From assembly GCA_039881145.1 (NCBI GenBank), contig JAYKKI010000008.1, forward strand, positions 29,494,501 through 29,558,500: a stretch of DNA of 64,000 nt, in the 5' to 3' direction. Position numbers and translations under genes: made by a program. The stretch is from Druceiella hillmani (taxonomy: Eukaryota > Arthropoda > Insecta > Lepidoptera > Hepialidae). Shown piece by piece: positions 11,390 to 24,740 of the stretch (positions are counted from its first letter, which is position 1; the number at the start of each line of letters is the position of its first letter). The notes beneath the pieces were generated by a model. It was not told where the DNA came from. It made no database searches and worked only from the letters and a program-made list of their open reading frames with translations.

Positions 11390-12075
11390 TGTTTTCAGCG
11401 GGCTGACCAAATTCATTTTACACCATTAGGGTCATCAAGGGAAGTTATGAGACCACTTGTGAATGAAAATATATCTTTGCAACAACCACCTGACGATATG
11501 GGTGTGAGAGATATTATATTTGAACAAATTGATACAGAACCTGAGAACCCCAAAAAAACTTGTCAATCCAGATTCAGTACATACGGCTGATAGAGAGTTT
11601 GTTACAATTTAATTACCCAATTATAAAAGAGCAGCTGATACTTTTTAAATTATGAGGAATATCAAAGATTATTGGTACCATTATATGTAAGAAACAAGTT
11701 ACTTTGTAACTTTAATTGCTACATATTACCCAATTGCAGAATTTTCCTAAATTATTTAATAGAAAATAACTGAGAGCCACTTATCAAAGTAGGGATTGAT
11801 TCATTCACTCCTCGATATTTAGATAGGTTATTACTCTTAAAAAGGTAATAATGCTAATTTTTACTTCGAAAATATAAAAGAAATGGAGGATAACATGGAT
11901 CATTATTTTATTAGCTTATCTAAACCACAGTTTCAAGAGATTTTGTTGGAAGTCCCACATGCAGCGAATATAAATAAAACCAGTCGAGTGCGTGTCAGAC
12001 TGGCGCACGAAGATTCTATAGCACCAAACGATATAAAACTTATAAGCTCGTATTACTCAAAGTCATTGTGAAAAA
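11390..12075 (+). other. Unidentified degenerate coding-like stretch
   Basis: Protein-like segments in plus-strand frames: NISLQQPPDDMGVRDIIF near 11470-11525, NPDSVHTADREFVTI after a frameshift near 11560, and a 62-codon frame at 11883-12071 beginning MEDNMDHYFISLSKPQF. Codon use looks more coding than the flanks, but stops interrupt it. Family unknown to me; a decayed mobile-element or integrated-element gene is likely. Confidence 0.3.
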
Positions 12076-12079
12076 CAAA

Positions 12080-15000
12080 GTTATCACTGCGATGATTACC
12101 GAAAATATCCCATAAGTCAAAAACTACACAACATAAATTATCATATATTATACTTTTTAAGACTCTAGGAGCGCATATCTCATCAACTACTAACTTATAT
12201 ATAAAAGTTATTTTGGAACTTCGCTACGACGCCCTACGAAGACACTAGGGATACATTGGCAGAAATAAATGGGAAAATATTATTAAATAACACATATTTA
12301 TTATATTATTTTCAGACGTAATAATTGGATACAATGTGAATAGAAAACGGACACAGTTTGATAGTTCGATATTTCGTTTGAATTATAACGAGATGTATTT
12401 TATATCTTTAGGCAGCTATCAATTAAAACAAGTCCCTTCGTATTATGAAGAACATAATAGGATTAATTCGTATTTTAAGTTAGCTTCTCTATAATTGAAG
12501 TGTACCGGGAGTTGGACCATAATATTTTAATATAGCCCCCAACTTGGTAGACACTGAAAATATATAGAACAATTCAAAGTAGGCAGATTAGTCGTAAAAT
12601 ATACTTCGTTTATTTTAATAAATTTAATAGTAAAGAACTATAAATGAATGTTATTGCAATTGAAATGTTGGTCGATGCACTGTAGGATGCTGTGCTTGTG
12701 CAATATCATTTGGTACCTGGGTTGGGCTAGATACAAACAAAATATCATTTTTAGACGATATTTTAATACTTGATGAAAATATTGATGATTAAATAATATC
12801 CAATAAAGTTATTTGATTTACTTATTCCCTACTTATAAATGACAACAACCTTATAGCTATTGTGACAATTTTTTTAAGTAGATTTGTAAGTACTAATAAA
12901 TATGACGATAGCAATTTTTTTTACCTGAACTATTTATATTAAATAAGAATTTGTAAACGAGTCGATAATGCTTAAAAAAATCACATTTGAAATGAAATTG
13001 AGAAAAAGGTGGCCTTTTTTATTGGAATTTAGAAATGTAACATAGAAAATCAATTTAAGTATCGACAATATTATTTGAATACTTCTGATAATAATATTTG
13101 TCAACGAAAAATAACCTCAAAATCATACACATTCATGCTTTTACTGAAGACCTGAGTTATTCTACTGATCCAAAACTCATGTTTTGGTTTGTATATGCCT
13201 ACTCTAAAATTTGACATTAGTCATTTATTTTCATAACTATTCCAAGTACAGGGCAGTATCAGGGCAGGATCTTCAAAATCAAATATTTTCCTGTTACGTA
13301 ATTTTAACAAAAATTTAAATATTTTAACTTTATTAAAAAAAAAGAAATAAATAACATTTATTGAAATGCATGAGGAATAATTTTGTATATAACATTGCAT
13401 CAACGGAAGCGGTCACTGTAAGTATACTTGTAAGCAAAAAAAAATCAAAATATTTCTTAATTTAAAAAGATTTAAAAATACAGTTTGAAAGTTTTTTAGT
13501 TTATAATATACAAACAAAATAGTAAATACTAATACCAACTAATACTCTATACTAAATCTGTAAATATTAGTTTATGTATATGACAATATTTATTTAACCG
13601 ACAAAATATACAGAATATGCTTCATATATGTACTTCCGACGTATAGCAACTGGCTCAAAGCCATACAGGGAAACACATACTCATTCGCCGCACTAAGCAA
13701 TCCCTCGCTCCACTGTTCCTTATTCAGCGAGCCGAGTTAGAGGATCGATACCACGGCGATTGAAAAATAATTAACGTAACTTTAATATTGGAATGCAGGC
13801 GGGGAAGAGCATTTTATTTGCAAAATATTTTCTGCAGAGTATATACGGTCTGACCATAAACTAATTATCATTATTAACCAATCTGTATTTTAAATGGCGA
13901 GCACATATATTTTTTCAGCCAGATATAAACCAACAAATGGTCTATATAACTAAATGAATATTATATAATTACAAAATAGATAGCAAAATTATCCCTCAAA
14001 GTCTCACAATTTTAGGATCAATTTCGGAAGTATTTAATAAAAGGTGAAGCTTTTAATGTTAATAACAACAATTTTAATGATTTTGATGAAGAAAAGAAGT
14101 ACTGTATATTACTTCCTCGAAATTAATTCACATCGCCATTCCTATCTATCTATCCCACTTAAGTAATGAAGGCACCATAAAAAACCCTAAACTTTACACA
14201 GACAATTTTCGATCACGTATTTGAAACTCATCTCATAAATTTTTTTACACATACTGAAGCCATTGTAATTCGAATTATACTAAGCCTGTCTATTATATTT
14301 ATTTACCATCATTCAAATTACTTTACTAGTTCATAATCCGAAAATTTGTCGGTTTACTTGTTTATTTATTCATTACTTACTCTTAATGAAAAAAACAACT
14401 TCAAAAACTAAAACCCAACTATGGGTAAGAACATCTGCTGCGTTAAAATCTATGAACCAGCATCCATTTGCGTGACAAATGCGAAAAATTATGAGTGAAT
14501 CAAATTGTCACGTTTATGACTATGAATTCTATTTCTATATATTAAACTCGACTATGTTTATACTAGTTAAATGTTAGTTACTAAATTATACATATAGAAC
14601 ACAAATAGATGTTTATTTGTAGATTTATTGTTTTCCGAGCTTACCCGGGTCGGGTTATAATTTCTTAAGCTATTTACTTCATTTCAAAATGTTTGGACGT
14701 TCATTTTTTGAATTTGTAATTTTGTACCCCTTTAGTTGATATCAATCACGATATATTAAATAGAGACTCCTTATTTGTCAAAGTCGATCTAATAGTTTGG
14801 AGTGTACGATCAAACAGCCAAATATATTATGTACATAGATATATACATAGAAACATAGACGCCAAATTCAGTACTCTTCCTCTTGCTTCGCCGGAACTGG
14901 ATGAAAATAATCAATCAACCTAAAGTGGGGAAATTCCGATTAGTGTACAATATCCGTTTGGATATTGCTGTATATTAATCGATAATTATATTATCAAACT

Positions 15001-16079
15001 CATTAATTTCTATAATTGCTGGCTTAATATCTCTTTATATTTATGGCTTTATGATATTTTTCACTAAGTTGATGTTATGGATTTCCATCAGTGATGAAAC
15101 ACCATATTACATATTTTGTTCTATTGTGGTCTTAAGAGATATACGCTTTCATGAGACGCAACATAGAATTTGTCTAGAAGCTTCATTACATTGGAATGTA
15201 CATAATTTTCAGTCAGGACTTTTCTTTGACAGTTCTTTAACTCTAACTTTAATTTAATGGCAAATACGCTAATAATTTTGATGTAATGTGGTTCAGGCAA
15301 AACTTATCGTACAATAGAATGTAACCTAATGGAAGTAATTCAACAAAAATTAAAATAACACTATCGAGTATTATTTTTATACATCGGTATACTTTAAAAA
15401 TGGCACCATATGAGCCAAACTAGTCTGCTTTTTATATTGCATTTACCTACAAATATTTTATGAATATACTATATTTAAATGTAAATTGTGTAAGTGGTAT
15501 CGCTCGAAAGCATGCTTAAATGAAGTACATAGGAAGCAAAGAACATATGGAAGTTAAGTTACATTATTTATATAGAAACGTTAACATCATCAGCCTACGC
15601 CTATCTCCTGGTGTACACAGGCGCGCCATCTTTCTGCTACACGCGGATACGTGATTTTTGTCAATTTTCACGAACTTATTTTATGATATAATGTCATAAT
15701 ATTTTTTATTATTTCTAAATAAATATTTTAATTTTTAGGGATAATTTTTTAAATGTATTTTTCCTATCATTTCACTTCTTTGTAAATTAAACTTTTCAAT
15801 TTAACAGATAATATACTTTGATGTAAAGAAAAGAAAAAATAATTTCTCCATTAAAGACGATATTGTCATAATACACAAATTTTCAATTTCGTCTTTTTTT
15901 GATATACTTTAAATAGAATCATAGATTTAACAGATACAACTCGTTAGAATTATAAAGAAATATTTCACGTTTCAAAATAAAAATTTGGCGTAATGTCCAA
16001 CATTTATAACATGTTTGTGATAAATTAGCTGCTTACAAAATTTTGTACGACGCTCCATTATCGTACACCTGCGCATTCT
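12080..16079. other. Intronic DNA, no gene seen
   Basis: AT-rich. No exon, RNA gene or clear transposon recognised. A slightly GC-richer patch near 13620-13760 has no identifiable motif. Confidence 0.4.
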
Positions 16080-16560
16080 TAGCCTAATTTTCTAGAGATG
16101 GCGAGCCGCGACTTCGACGGCGCTCTGCCGTCCGCAACAGCTAGTTAATAAATAAATTAGTATTAGATTAGATAAGGAGAAGAGCGCCCGCGAGATTTAT
16201 TGCGCGCATGCGCTCCGGCGATAACGTCGGCTGCTCGCCGGCGACATGCGAGATGCTCAGATTGCCGCCGACTCTAACAGTATTTTTACAACTTGCCGAA
16301 TCGATTGAATGCTAATTGGAGGCGTACATACCGCGCCGCGATATCGCGATGCATTTTTGCAGCGTTGCGCCGATACAGGGAAATTTATTGCGCGGGCAAT
16401 CTATGTAATTGACGCGGGGACGAGCGAGCGGGCGCACGGTGCGTCGGCCCGGCCGGCTCCCGAGGAATTCGGGTGGTTGTAATTGCAGTTGAGTGTAGTC
16501 GATATTGAGAATGCGTATATACAATTGTGTGTTGAAGGAAATTTTAACGGCACGCCAGTT
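16080..16560. promoter_or_regulatory. GC-rich intronic island, candidate enhancer
   Basis: Nearly 500 bases of GC-rich, repeat-free sequence in AT-rich surroundings. Notable words are ATTTATTGCGCG at 16195 and again at 16383, AATCGATTGAATGCTAATTG, and TTTAATTAATTAGCTAA near its end, which fit homeodomain-type sites. The open frames here have no protein-like content. Regulatory role is inference from composition and position in a developmental-gene intron. Confidence 0.4.
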
Positions 16561-17117
16561 TAATTAATTAGCTAACCGTTTTGAACTTGTTCGAACGTCA
16601 ATATCTGAACTTTCTTGTTTTTCCTTTAAATATATTCGTATTAGATTCCCATAATTCATACACCAAACAATATTCCTTTGTTTTGGAAGTAATTTATGGG
16701 TAGTACTTAATTATTTAGAATTAGCTTCGAAAAATAAATATGATACTGGCTAATATTTCGACCCAAGTCTAAATGCAATACATTTTCATTGTCGGAAATA
16801 AATAATTTATTAAACAGTCAATGCAAAACATTTTCATCGGAAACAAATATAAAAATACAGAACGTAAGTATGAATAGTGCGTGAGCCACAAACTACAAAA
16901 AATGCTCTACGTTCTCGCTTGTAGAGTCGCAAATCGAAGACCATAACATGTTTGAACTGATCTCACTGTTCAATAAATAAGCAGAAATTAGTAAAAATAT
17001 ACATTTCCTTATTCTGGCGTCAATTATTTGGTACTTCATAAATAAACAAAATCAACCAAATTTTTGTATTTATATGCGTAAAGATTTTTGAAAACACTGA
17101 AGATATATTGAATTAAT

Positions 17118-17143
17118 TATGTATGTATGTGTATATATATTTA

Positions 17144-17192
<49 letters not shown>

Positions 17193-17208
17193 TTATATTT
17201 ATATAACA
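17118..17208. repeat. (TA)n microsatellite
   Basis: GTATGTATGTGTATATAT leader followed by about 50 bases of TA repeats. Confidence 0.97.
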
Positions 17209-18159
17209 ATTATTCAATTATACTAAACACATCTAAATGGTCTTTACAGAATAGGCAAAATTTATGTTCTAGAGGAAGTAATAAAATATTTCATAATGAA
17301 TTTGATGATTTTTTTCTTTGTTCTCCAACAATAAAGAATTCAAATATTCTAAAACCGCTAAACAGCTACAAAATTGCAAGCAACTAAATTAATTGCTAGA
17401 AATTTTCTTCAATCCAGTAGTTTCACCGAACAAACAATAAATATAAATTAGTACTAAAACTATTTTATTGTATGTCACACAGTTTCCCAAATTACATTCT
17501 AATATGTTGTAATTCTTTGTCAATAAATTGAAATAACAGTTTTCACTAAACAAGTAAAGGGTCTCATTTAACGTAACCCATTAATTACTATCGTATCATG
17601 TAAAACCATATTTGCTTTACTGCTTATGTTCTTGATAGATTAGAAATATTTATAGAAATCTCTAACATTGGAAAAAAGTACCGACTTCCTAAAATATGAA
17701 ACATTAGCTTAACAATAATTATGGAAATATTCCCTATCGTTACCAATTTCCCAAAATTCAAGGCATTGTTGTCTAATCTACCGGGATATTAGTTTTACCT
17801 GTAAAATGTATTTATATCATTACTTTTTGTAACAAAAAATTACTCTTTATTTTAATACATTTAATTCTCTGTTCAGAAATGTTATAAATACATAAAATAA
17901 AATAACAATATTTTAAAGTCAATCCCTGCAATGAAAAGTTTAATTATATAGAAGAGTGCAAAAAATATTGTACACATTACATATTTAATAAGACAATGAA
18001 AAAACAAATCAGAAAAATTAAGGAAAAGAACGCAACACGTGAGGGAAGGAGAAAATAATTAAATTTAAACAGAAATATCTGTGCATTTCATATTCCACAC
18101 ACATAAAAAACTATTAAATATGAGTACTAATCACATTGTGAATGTTCCACACAAACGTA

Positions 18160-18357
<198 letters not shown>

Positions 18358-18417
18358 GGCATTTTCCATGAAACTATTTACAGGCTTTAATATTATTATT
18401 TTTCACTATGGATTATT

Positions 18418-18617
18418 GGATATATTTGGCGTTAATTTTGTAGTAATTCATTATTCATAATTAAATGAAACTACGTGATGTAGTATTATTTCTAGTTTAC
18501 TTAAATTCTTTACCACGACCTAGGTTTCGTTGTATGATAACATCTTCAGGTGGGCAATTAGCAAAGACTTAAACGGAAATAATACTACATCACGTAGTTT
18601 CATTTAGTTGTGGATTT
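18418..18617 (-). repeat. Hammerhead-bearing foldback repeat, copy 2
   Basis: The minus strand matches the 2290-2440 repeat, from CTTTGCTAATTGCCCACC to ACGCCAAATATATCC. The plus-strand right side adds an inverted partial arm (AATAATACTACATCACGTAG then TTTCATTTAGTTGTG), so the locus is a foldback. It lies about 60 bases after the long (TA)n array. Confidence 0.8.
18513..18553 (-). ncRNA. Hammerhead-ribozyme-like motif, copy 2
   Basis: On the minus strand: stem I CCAC/GTGG, all four pairs intact; CTGAAGA core; stem II with one A-C mismatch (GTTAT/ACAAC); intact GAAA core; CTAG stem III loop; GTC cleavage triplet. Both core boxes and stem I are perfect in this copy, the best conserved of the set apart from stem II. 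Confidence 0.6.
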
Positions 18618-19276
18618 TTCACCATGTCAATACATAACGTAATGTTTCTTTTACTGGTGTAAAATTATCGTAAATATCAAAAATCAGAATCATTGCTATA
18701 GTTTTCCGGTAATTTTTAAATAAACTTCAAGTAACTCTCTTTTTTTCATAATTTTGACTTAATTTTATAATCAGAGAAGGAACATATTTTTGTGAATATT
18801 TCAATAATTATATAAACTATCTTTCATCAATGTATAGAACCGTCTGACATAAAACTCCGAAAAATGTATTTTAGACCGGTATGAAAAAGTTTGAACATGC
18901 TCTTTCAATTGGATTAAATTAAAAAAAAAATCGTGCACCTAATTCGCCCCCCTAAAATTTCTTGAGGATACTTTTTAGTGCTTACTGCTGATAATAAATG
19001 AATTTATATGCAAATTTAAAGTTTCAGCACCAAACCGTTTCCGGGAAAATTTTCTTCGCATTTTCAGCAATGTTTCTAGAAGTATTTTACTTAAAATCTT
19101 TTTTTGGAATCAATATAACCTTTTTATTCAAATAAAATCCATACGATATACGACATTTAAAAAAAGGGTTACTTTCCCCTTTTGTTCACTCTAAATTTGT
19201 TCGCTCTAAAACTGTCCTATAAATATTCTTGATTGTGTTTAAATATATGCAGATCAATTCGCATTTTCACTATGCT

Positions 19277-19442
19277 AAATATCAAGTTTCTTGGTTTCAT
19301 ATCAAACATCAAAATTCTGCGTTTGTCATGTCAAACTTCATGGTCCTGCGTTTGTCATGTCAAACATTAAGGTCCTGCGTTTGTCATGTCAAACATCAAG
19401 TTCCTGCGTTTGTCATGTCAAACATCAAGTTTCCTGGGTTTC
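19277..19442. repeat. 29-bp tandem repeat
   Basis: CTGCGTTTGTCATGTCAAAC starts units at 19317, 19346, 19375 and 19404, a fixed 29-base period, with a degenerate unit on each side. Open frames crossing it are repeat artefacts. Confidence 0.92.
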
Positions 19443-19487
19443 TGAAAATAACGTCTCTGACAGATGCAGGGACGGGCAAAAGATTGG

Positions 19488-19555
19488 ACCTGTAAGTGAT
19501 TTTATAAGGGCTCCGATTTTTTTTTCTTTTGAAGTACAGAACACTAAACAATGGA
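19488..19555 (-). repeat. Family A terminal fragment
   Basis: Plus strand reads ATTTTATAAGGGCTCC, a T-rich run and GAAGTACAGAACACTAAA, the reverse-orientation end seen at 31600-31655. It lies just after a tandem array, as at 3.2-5.7 kb. Confidence 0.6.
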
Positions 19556-19839
19556 TTCGAGCGATGCCTAAAACAATTTATTTAATATTTTCTAATTATT
19601 GTTTATACTTTTCTCACGGGTTGTCTGAGGGTCAACCAAACTCATATAGATATCAATTAAGTCAAAAAAGTCAAAAAAGTCAATTAAGTTAAAAAAGCAA
19701 GTGCAAATAGCTGTAATGAAAAATAACTAGAATACATAGATGAAATGATGAAACAAAACGTAAAGACTATATTTATTGGTTTCAAATATGATTCTTAATG
19801 ATATTTATAAACTCTCCGTAAGTACCATATCGTCTATAT

Positions 19840-20420
19840 TTAAGGTTCGATCGCACAATACTAACACTCCATCCATTGGCATACTAAGACGGTAAGCATC
19901 GACAAGTCATTAAAATGGTAATTGGTACAAAAATCGATGTTAATCCCGAACCCGTCCGCGCAAGGCCCGAAGCTCGCATCCCTTGTCACTTGTAACTCGC
20001 TTTCGAGTCAACAAACGGGCGCTCTTGTCATGAATAATATGCCAATACAAAATCTTATCTCATTCCAGATGTACACCAGCCTCCCTATGCAGTTACCGAC
20101 TGAGCGAGCACTGTATTTGTGAGTGAAATCGTCCGCGCGTATCGCATAAAGAACAGGCATTGTTTTAAGGGATACAAAGATAAAAGAACAAAAATGTCGG
20201 GTCGTCAATGCCCGCGCCGTCGCGGCTCTCTTGGGATATTCTTAATCCGGTTGAATTAAAATAATCAGACAAAAGGCTTCTCCGTGAAAATTGCATATGG
20301 CTATGCTTCATTGTGGTTGGCAAAAACGGTAACGCGTTTCGGAGGGAACGGTTTCGTTCAAGGTCTGACTTTGGCCGAGGAGGGAAATCAGATTAAACCT
20401 AATTCTGATAGCTTTGTGAT
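19840..20420. promoter_or_regulatory. GC-richer intronic island, candidate enhancer
   Basis: Low-repeat sequence with mixed composition. It includes GGTTCGATCGCACAATACTA, CCGTCCGCGCAAGGCCC and a balanced stretch through 20380. No coding exon with splice sites was recognised. Function is inferred from composition only. Confidence 0.3.
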
Positions 20421-23229
20421 GGAATATATTCGGTTAAATACTTTGGGATGAGTAAAAATTTATCGAGAGATATTCTTGAATAGTCGTGACGGGCATCGAG
20501 ATGAATACTTTAATCATATACAGAGAATAGTTTAATACGTGCATGGATCCCGATATCCGAAACAATAAAGAAAGCACATAATGAAAACTTTGACGATCTT
20601 CATATAGTTTTTATTAGGATCACCATCGAATTGGAATCCGCGCGGAATTGTGATAGTCGTCATTTTGTGAATATATATAATTGATATAAAAGTTACAATA
20701 AAAACCTCATTATCAACAGTCTGTCTCCGTACCCTGCTGGACTCCGATCATCCGAGGTAATGTTTCATATCGATGGATACCGAGCCGCTCTATCTGACAC
20801 TGCACCCTTTATCTGAAGCGCGTTGCAACTATTTTGATATTGCTATAACATAGATTCAGCGAATGCTGGAATTCTAAACTATTTGACATTAATATATCGT
20901 CAAATTATTAGCTTAGGCATTCATTCACTCGCTGAATTTCTGGACCATAAATAACCAGTGACCTAGTTCAATATGATGATAGACATAATATTCAAAAAAG
21001 CTAAACGCAAAGCTGTTACTCACATGCTTGGAAAAGTTCTCATTCTTTTTAAGGTTAACTTTTTACAGAGGAACTTTACACTTTTTACAGTAATTTTTTT
21101 ATGAACAAATACTTTCTTACTCATTCTGGTAAACAAATACGTCACTTTATGAACTTTTTCAAATTATACCTTGTTATTAATACTTTTAACGATTTAAGTC
21201 CGTTCTCACCAAAAATAATCAAAATTACCAAAATTATTTTATTTCATTGATATTATTATAGAAAAAAGGTTAAAAATGCAAAACATACTATGTCTATCAC
21301 GATATTTTTGATCTTTTCACGAGAAATTACTAAGTATAGAGCTAGATTGGAAACTGAAACACCGTTTAACTTTAATTTTACCAAGGGCAGTAGTAATCAC
21401 ATCAAGTCATCTCACTAAAATTTGAAATTTGAAAACTTAAGTAACAAATTAAAACAAACTTCAATAAGGATATTTGTATCCCGTTGATGGAATTATATTA
21501 AAAGCACCCAGCTATCATGTTATTTCTATTTTCCGCTGAAAAATTTCATTCGATTTATTTTATTACGGTAATAATAAATCTTGCATATTTCTTTCCGAGG
21601 CAGAATATAATCCTGAAAAATATTTTTTAAAAATACAGTGAAATAGCAGTACGCTTCTATTCTATTGTTTTTAATAATTATAACGTGTGCATTGCTTCAA
21701 AAATATTCATGGAATGTCTATAGTTTGCCAGACTATCATTTCTAATAAATCATAATGAATTTTGGGTAGAATTTTTATGATAATAATATGATATGATATG
21801 ATATATACTCAAAGATAATAAAATATCAATTGACGTTGTTAGGAACTGCAATCTGAAAAGTACTTAGTGTTGAAGTAATAAACTAAAAAATTATAATAAT
21901 TAATAAGACTTCTACAAATATTGCCGTACATGATAGAAAATATTCTTCATCTGTAAATATTTGTACCAAATTTTTCTTCAAAATTTTATGATCAGATTAG
22001 CAATTCGGATTGGCAATCTAAAATCTGTTGTGTCTAAGTTTTCAAAATTATTACTGAAATTATATACAAAACACTTGAGAATAAACAGACACACTGACAG
22101 AAAGAAATTTTAAACTAGTCCTAGTAAAACCTATCTGTTAAAAGAGAAATAAACATTCTGGTAATTCTAATCACAAAATTAAAAAAAATAACATTCTAGT
22201 ACCTACCCATAGAAATATGAAAAGATAATGCCATAATCAGAAAACAAATTACGTGAGAACATATTTGGAGATTGATGATGTGAAGGTTTACGCCAGGATC
22301 TTTACAATATTTTATCACACTGGCTTAGGCTTGACAGTTAGGTTAGTACCTGTCTATGTAGGTAGAAAAACGAATAAAGACATCTGAATGCAATGCACTT
22401 GAAAAAAATGTTACTAATATGTTTCTCTTGCTTTCCCCATAATTAAAATTGTAATAATCCGTCTGATAAGCATCAAATTAAAAAATAAGCATTGTCTTTG
22501 GAAAGGAATTGAAACTAAATGAAAACCTATAAGATACAATATCATAAGAGCAATGGAGGTACTCGTAATTTTGGCAGAATATATCAATATTTTGTGAGAC
22601 GGAAATTGATATTATTTCCTTTCAGTACTTCTAATTATCAATAAAAATAACAAAGATTCGAAGAAACGAAGAGCAAAATTGTTTTTGCGGACTTTTAAAA
22701 AAAATATCGTTTTGTATAAGGGATGATTGGTGTAGGTAATTTCCAGAAAAATGAATCATTTTAATTAAAGCTCTGTTTTTAGTTTTAAAACAATAAAAAA
22801 GTAGTGATTTATGATTGTTATTAAACAATCTTCTGCGCAAATGTCTCAGTTTTAACCTTTCTTATTTAATTATTTCATAGCGACAACCTTGGCAGAGATA
22901 CGTTCGGCAACGTGAATTATATATGTTCAGAAACATGAACGATAATTTTGTAAGGAACTCGCATAATACATAAATCAACTTTCGCTTTAAACAATAATTT
23001 TGCCGTATTATAACTGCTTTTGTAACTTTTAAGTTTCTTTTCGACTAACCATTTTCTGATTTATCCGAAAATGTAATATGTTGTACGCAAAAATTCATAT
23101 CAAACGGTTATTACGATACAACTGTGTTTGTAGTCTAAAAAATCCCCCGGTGCATCCACACTCATAGCCATATTTCGAAACAAAAATTCATAGTCTTCAT
23201 TTTTCAATAAGCTTAACGACATCTCTCGA
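20421..23229. other. Intronic DNA, no gene seen
   Basis: AT-rich with no recognisable exon or mobile element. Part near 20540-20830 is less AT-rich and may extend the preceding island. Confidence 0.35.
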
Positions 23230-23420
23230 AGCAAAAGACTAAAGATATCGTCCGCGCCGCAAAGCTGGCGACAGCGCGAACATTCCGTTTAATTTGGCGG
23301 AGCGCGACCCGCGACTGGAACAAGTCGAAATTGTTAGTTCACGCGCCGCCCCTGTCGCGCCTGACGGACGGCGTCTGACAGCGCTGCCGGACGACGGACG
23401 CGCTCCGTCCAACTTAAAAA
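23230..23420. promoter_or_regulatory. Short GC-rich intronic island
   Basis: About 190 bases rich in CpG (GCGCCGCCCCTGTCGCG, GACGGACGGCGTCTGACAGC, then GACGACGGACGCG). Open frames give arginine- and serine-rich peptides with no motif and no good splice sites. Candidate regulatory element only. Confidence 0.3.
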
Positions 23421-24639
23421 TGGAGTAAAAAATAAACAAAATCTCACCGTCAATATTCGCCAGAGGTAAAAATGCGTGAAAGAGCGTGACAATATTAAGG
23501 AGTAGCTTTATTGGAAAGGATTTTTGAGTGGTTAGAGAAATGGATTGACAAGGAGAAGGAAGAGGTTGGAATTTTCGGAAATTGAAGTTATAATTTTCGG
23601 ATAATATACAATTATTTCAATGTGACAACAGAAATAAATAAACTTAGGATAACTTTTAACGACTAATTAATTGATAATCATATTTAAAAACACTCGTGGG
23701 CACAGTGGTATTTCCCCTCCAGCTTACAGATTAAACGCAATTATCCTAGAACTTAGAACTTTCTAGAAATATACTTATTTCGGAAGGTACTAAAAATAAC
23801 GTGGCATCTACTCTACTTTCAATGCTATAATCTACTTTTAAGTCGTTTATTTTTTACTACTTTTATGTCGTTTATTTGTTTGGTTCTCGAAATTGTTAAT
23901 GCATTTTTGCTGAAGGTTTATTCTTTTAAATCACTTTCCTGAATTATAATAGAGATTCTGTAAATTAACTGTTTCAATCAGAGTATATTTTTGAGTGCCA
24001 AAATTCTAATGAAACCAGCATGAAATATTATCCTTAAAAGAGAAGTTAATTAGAAGTTAAACGATATTTGATGGTTATGAGAATGTAAGATATACTTAAT
24101 GCGACACTGGATTGGAGACTTAATGAATTCAATTGAGAAGCTAAATATTAACTACAAAAAGTAGTTTTTTCATAATTCCTGAATTAATAAAATGAGTAAA
24201 ACTTAAACGACAGGGATTAAGTATCCATTTTTGTATCCATTATATATAAATGACCTAAGAAAATTAGTTTGCAACAAATCTCTTTAATTTATGAATGCAA
24301 GTCAAGAAAAACAATTTTCTTTCGCAGTTATTTACTAAATATCGATATCGTGATTTTTTTCCGAATTTAACGCGCATAGTTAGAAAGTTAGTATACTTTT
24401 TGACATTTTAGAAACTCATATTTGGCGACAAAGACACCATAACAAAAAAATCATGATTTTTTTTAATTCATGACATCCCTCGCTTGATTGTATCAGCGAA
24501 AAAACATTTTTTATTACCCGAATTTGATTGTAAGGAGAGGTCCCTAAAAAGAAATTTAATTTGTTTTTATTTTCGTATATTTTAGTAAATAATTTACGTA
24601 TTTAATTTTATTAATATCAGACTTAAATTGAAAGAGTTA

Positions 24640-24740
24640 TAATGCTGTGACGCCAGGCAGATGGACTGATAGAGTGACAATATTATAAGTATTCCATTTT
24701 CCGCTATTTCGGCTATGGAAACCTAAAAAAATTGGTTTTT
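24640..24740 (-). repeat. Family A related terminal fragment
   Basis: GTGACGCCAGGCAGATGGAC, then ATTATAAGTATTCC, then GGCTATGGAAACCTAAAAA follows the order of the reverse end of family A (GACGGACAGACAG, ATAAGGGTTCC, GGGACCCTAAAAA), with many substitutions. Confidence 0.55.

Noticed and set aside
19229..19692. Open frames with repeated MSN and CHVKHQ peptides
   Set aside because: They come from the 29-bp tandem repeat.
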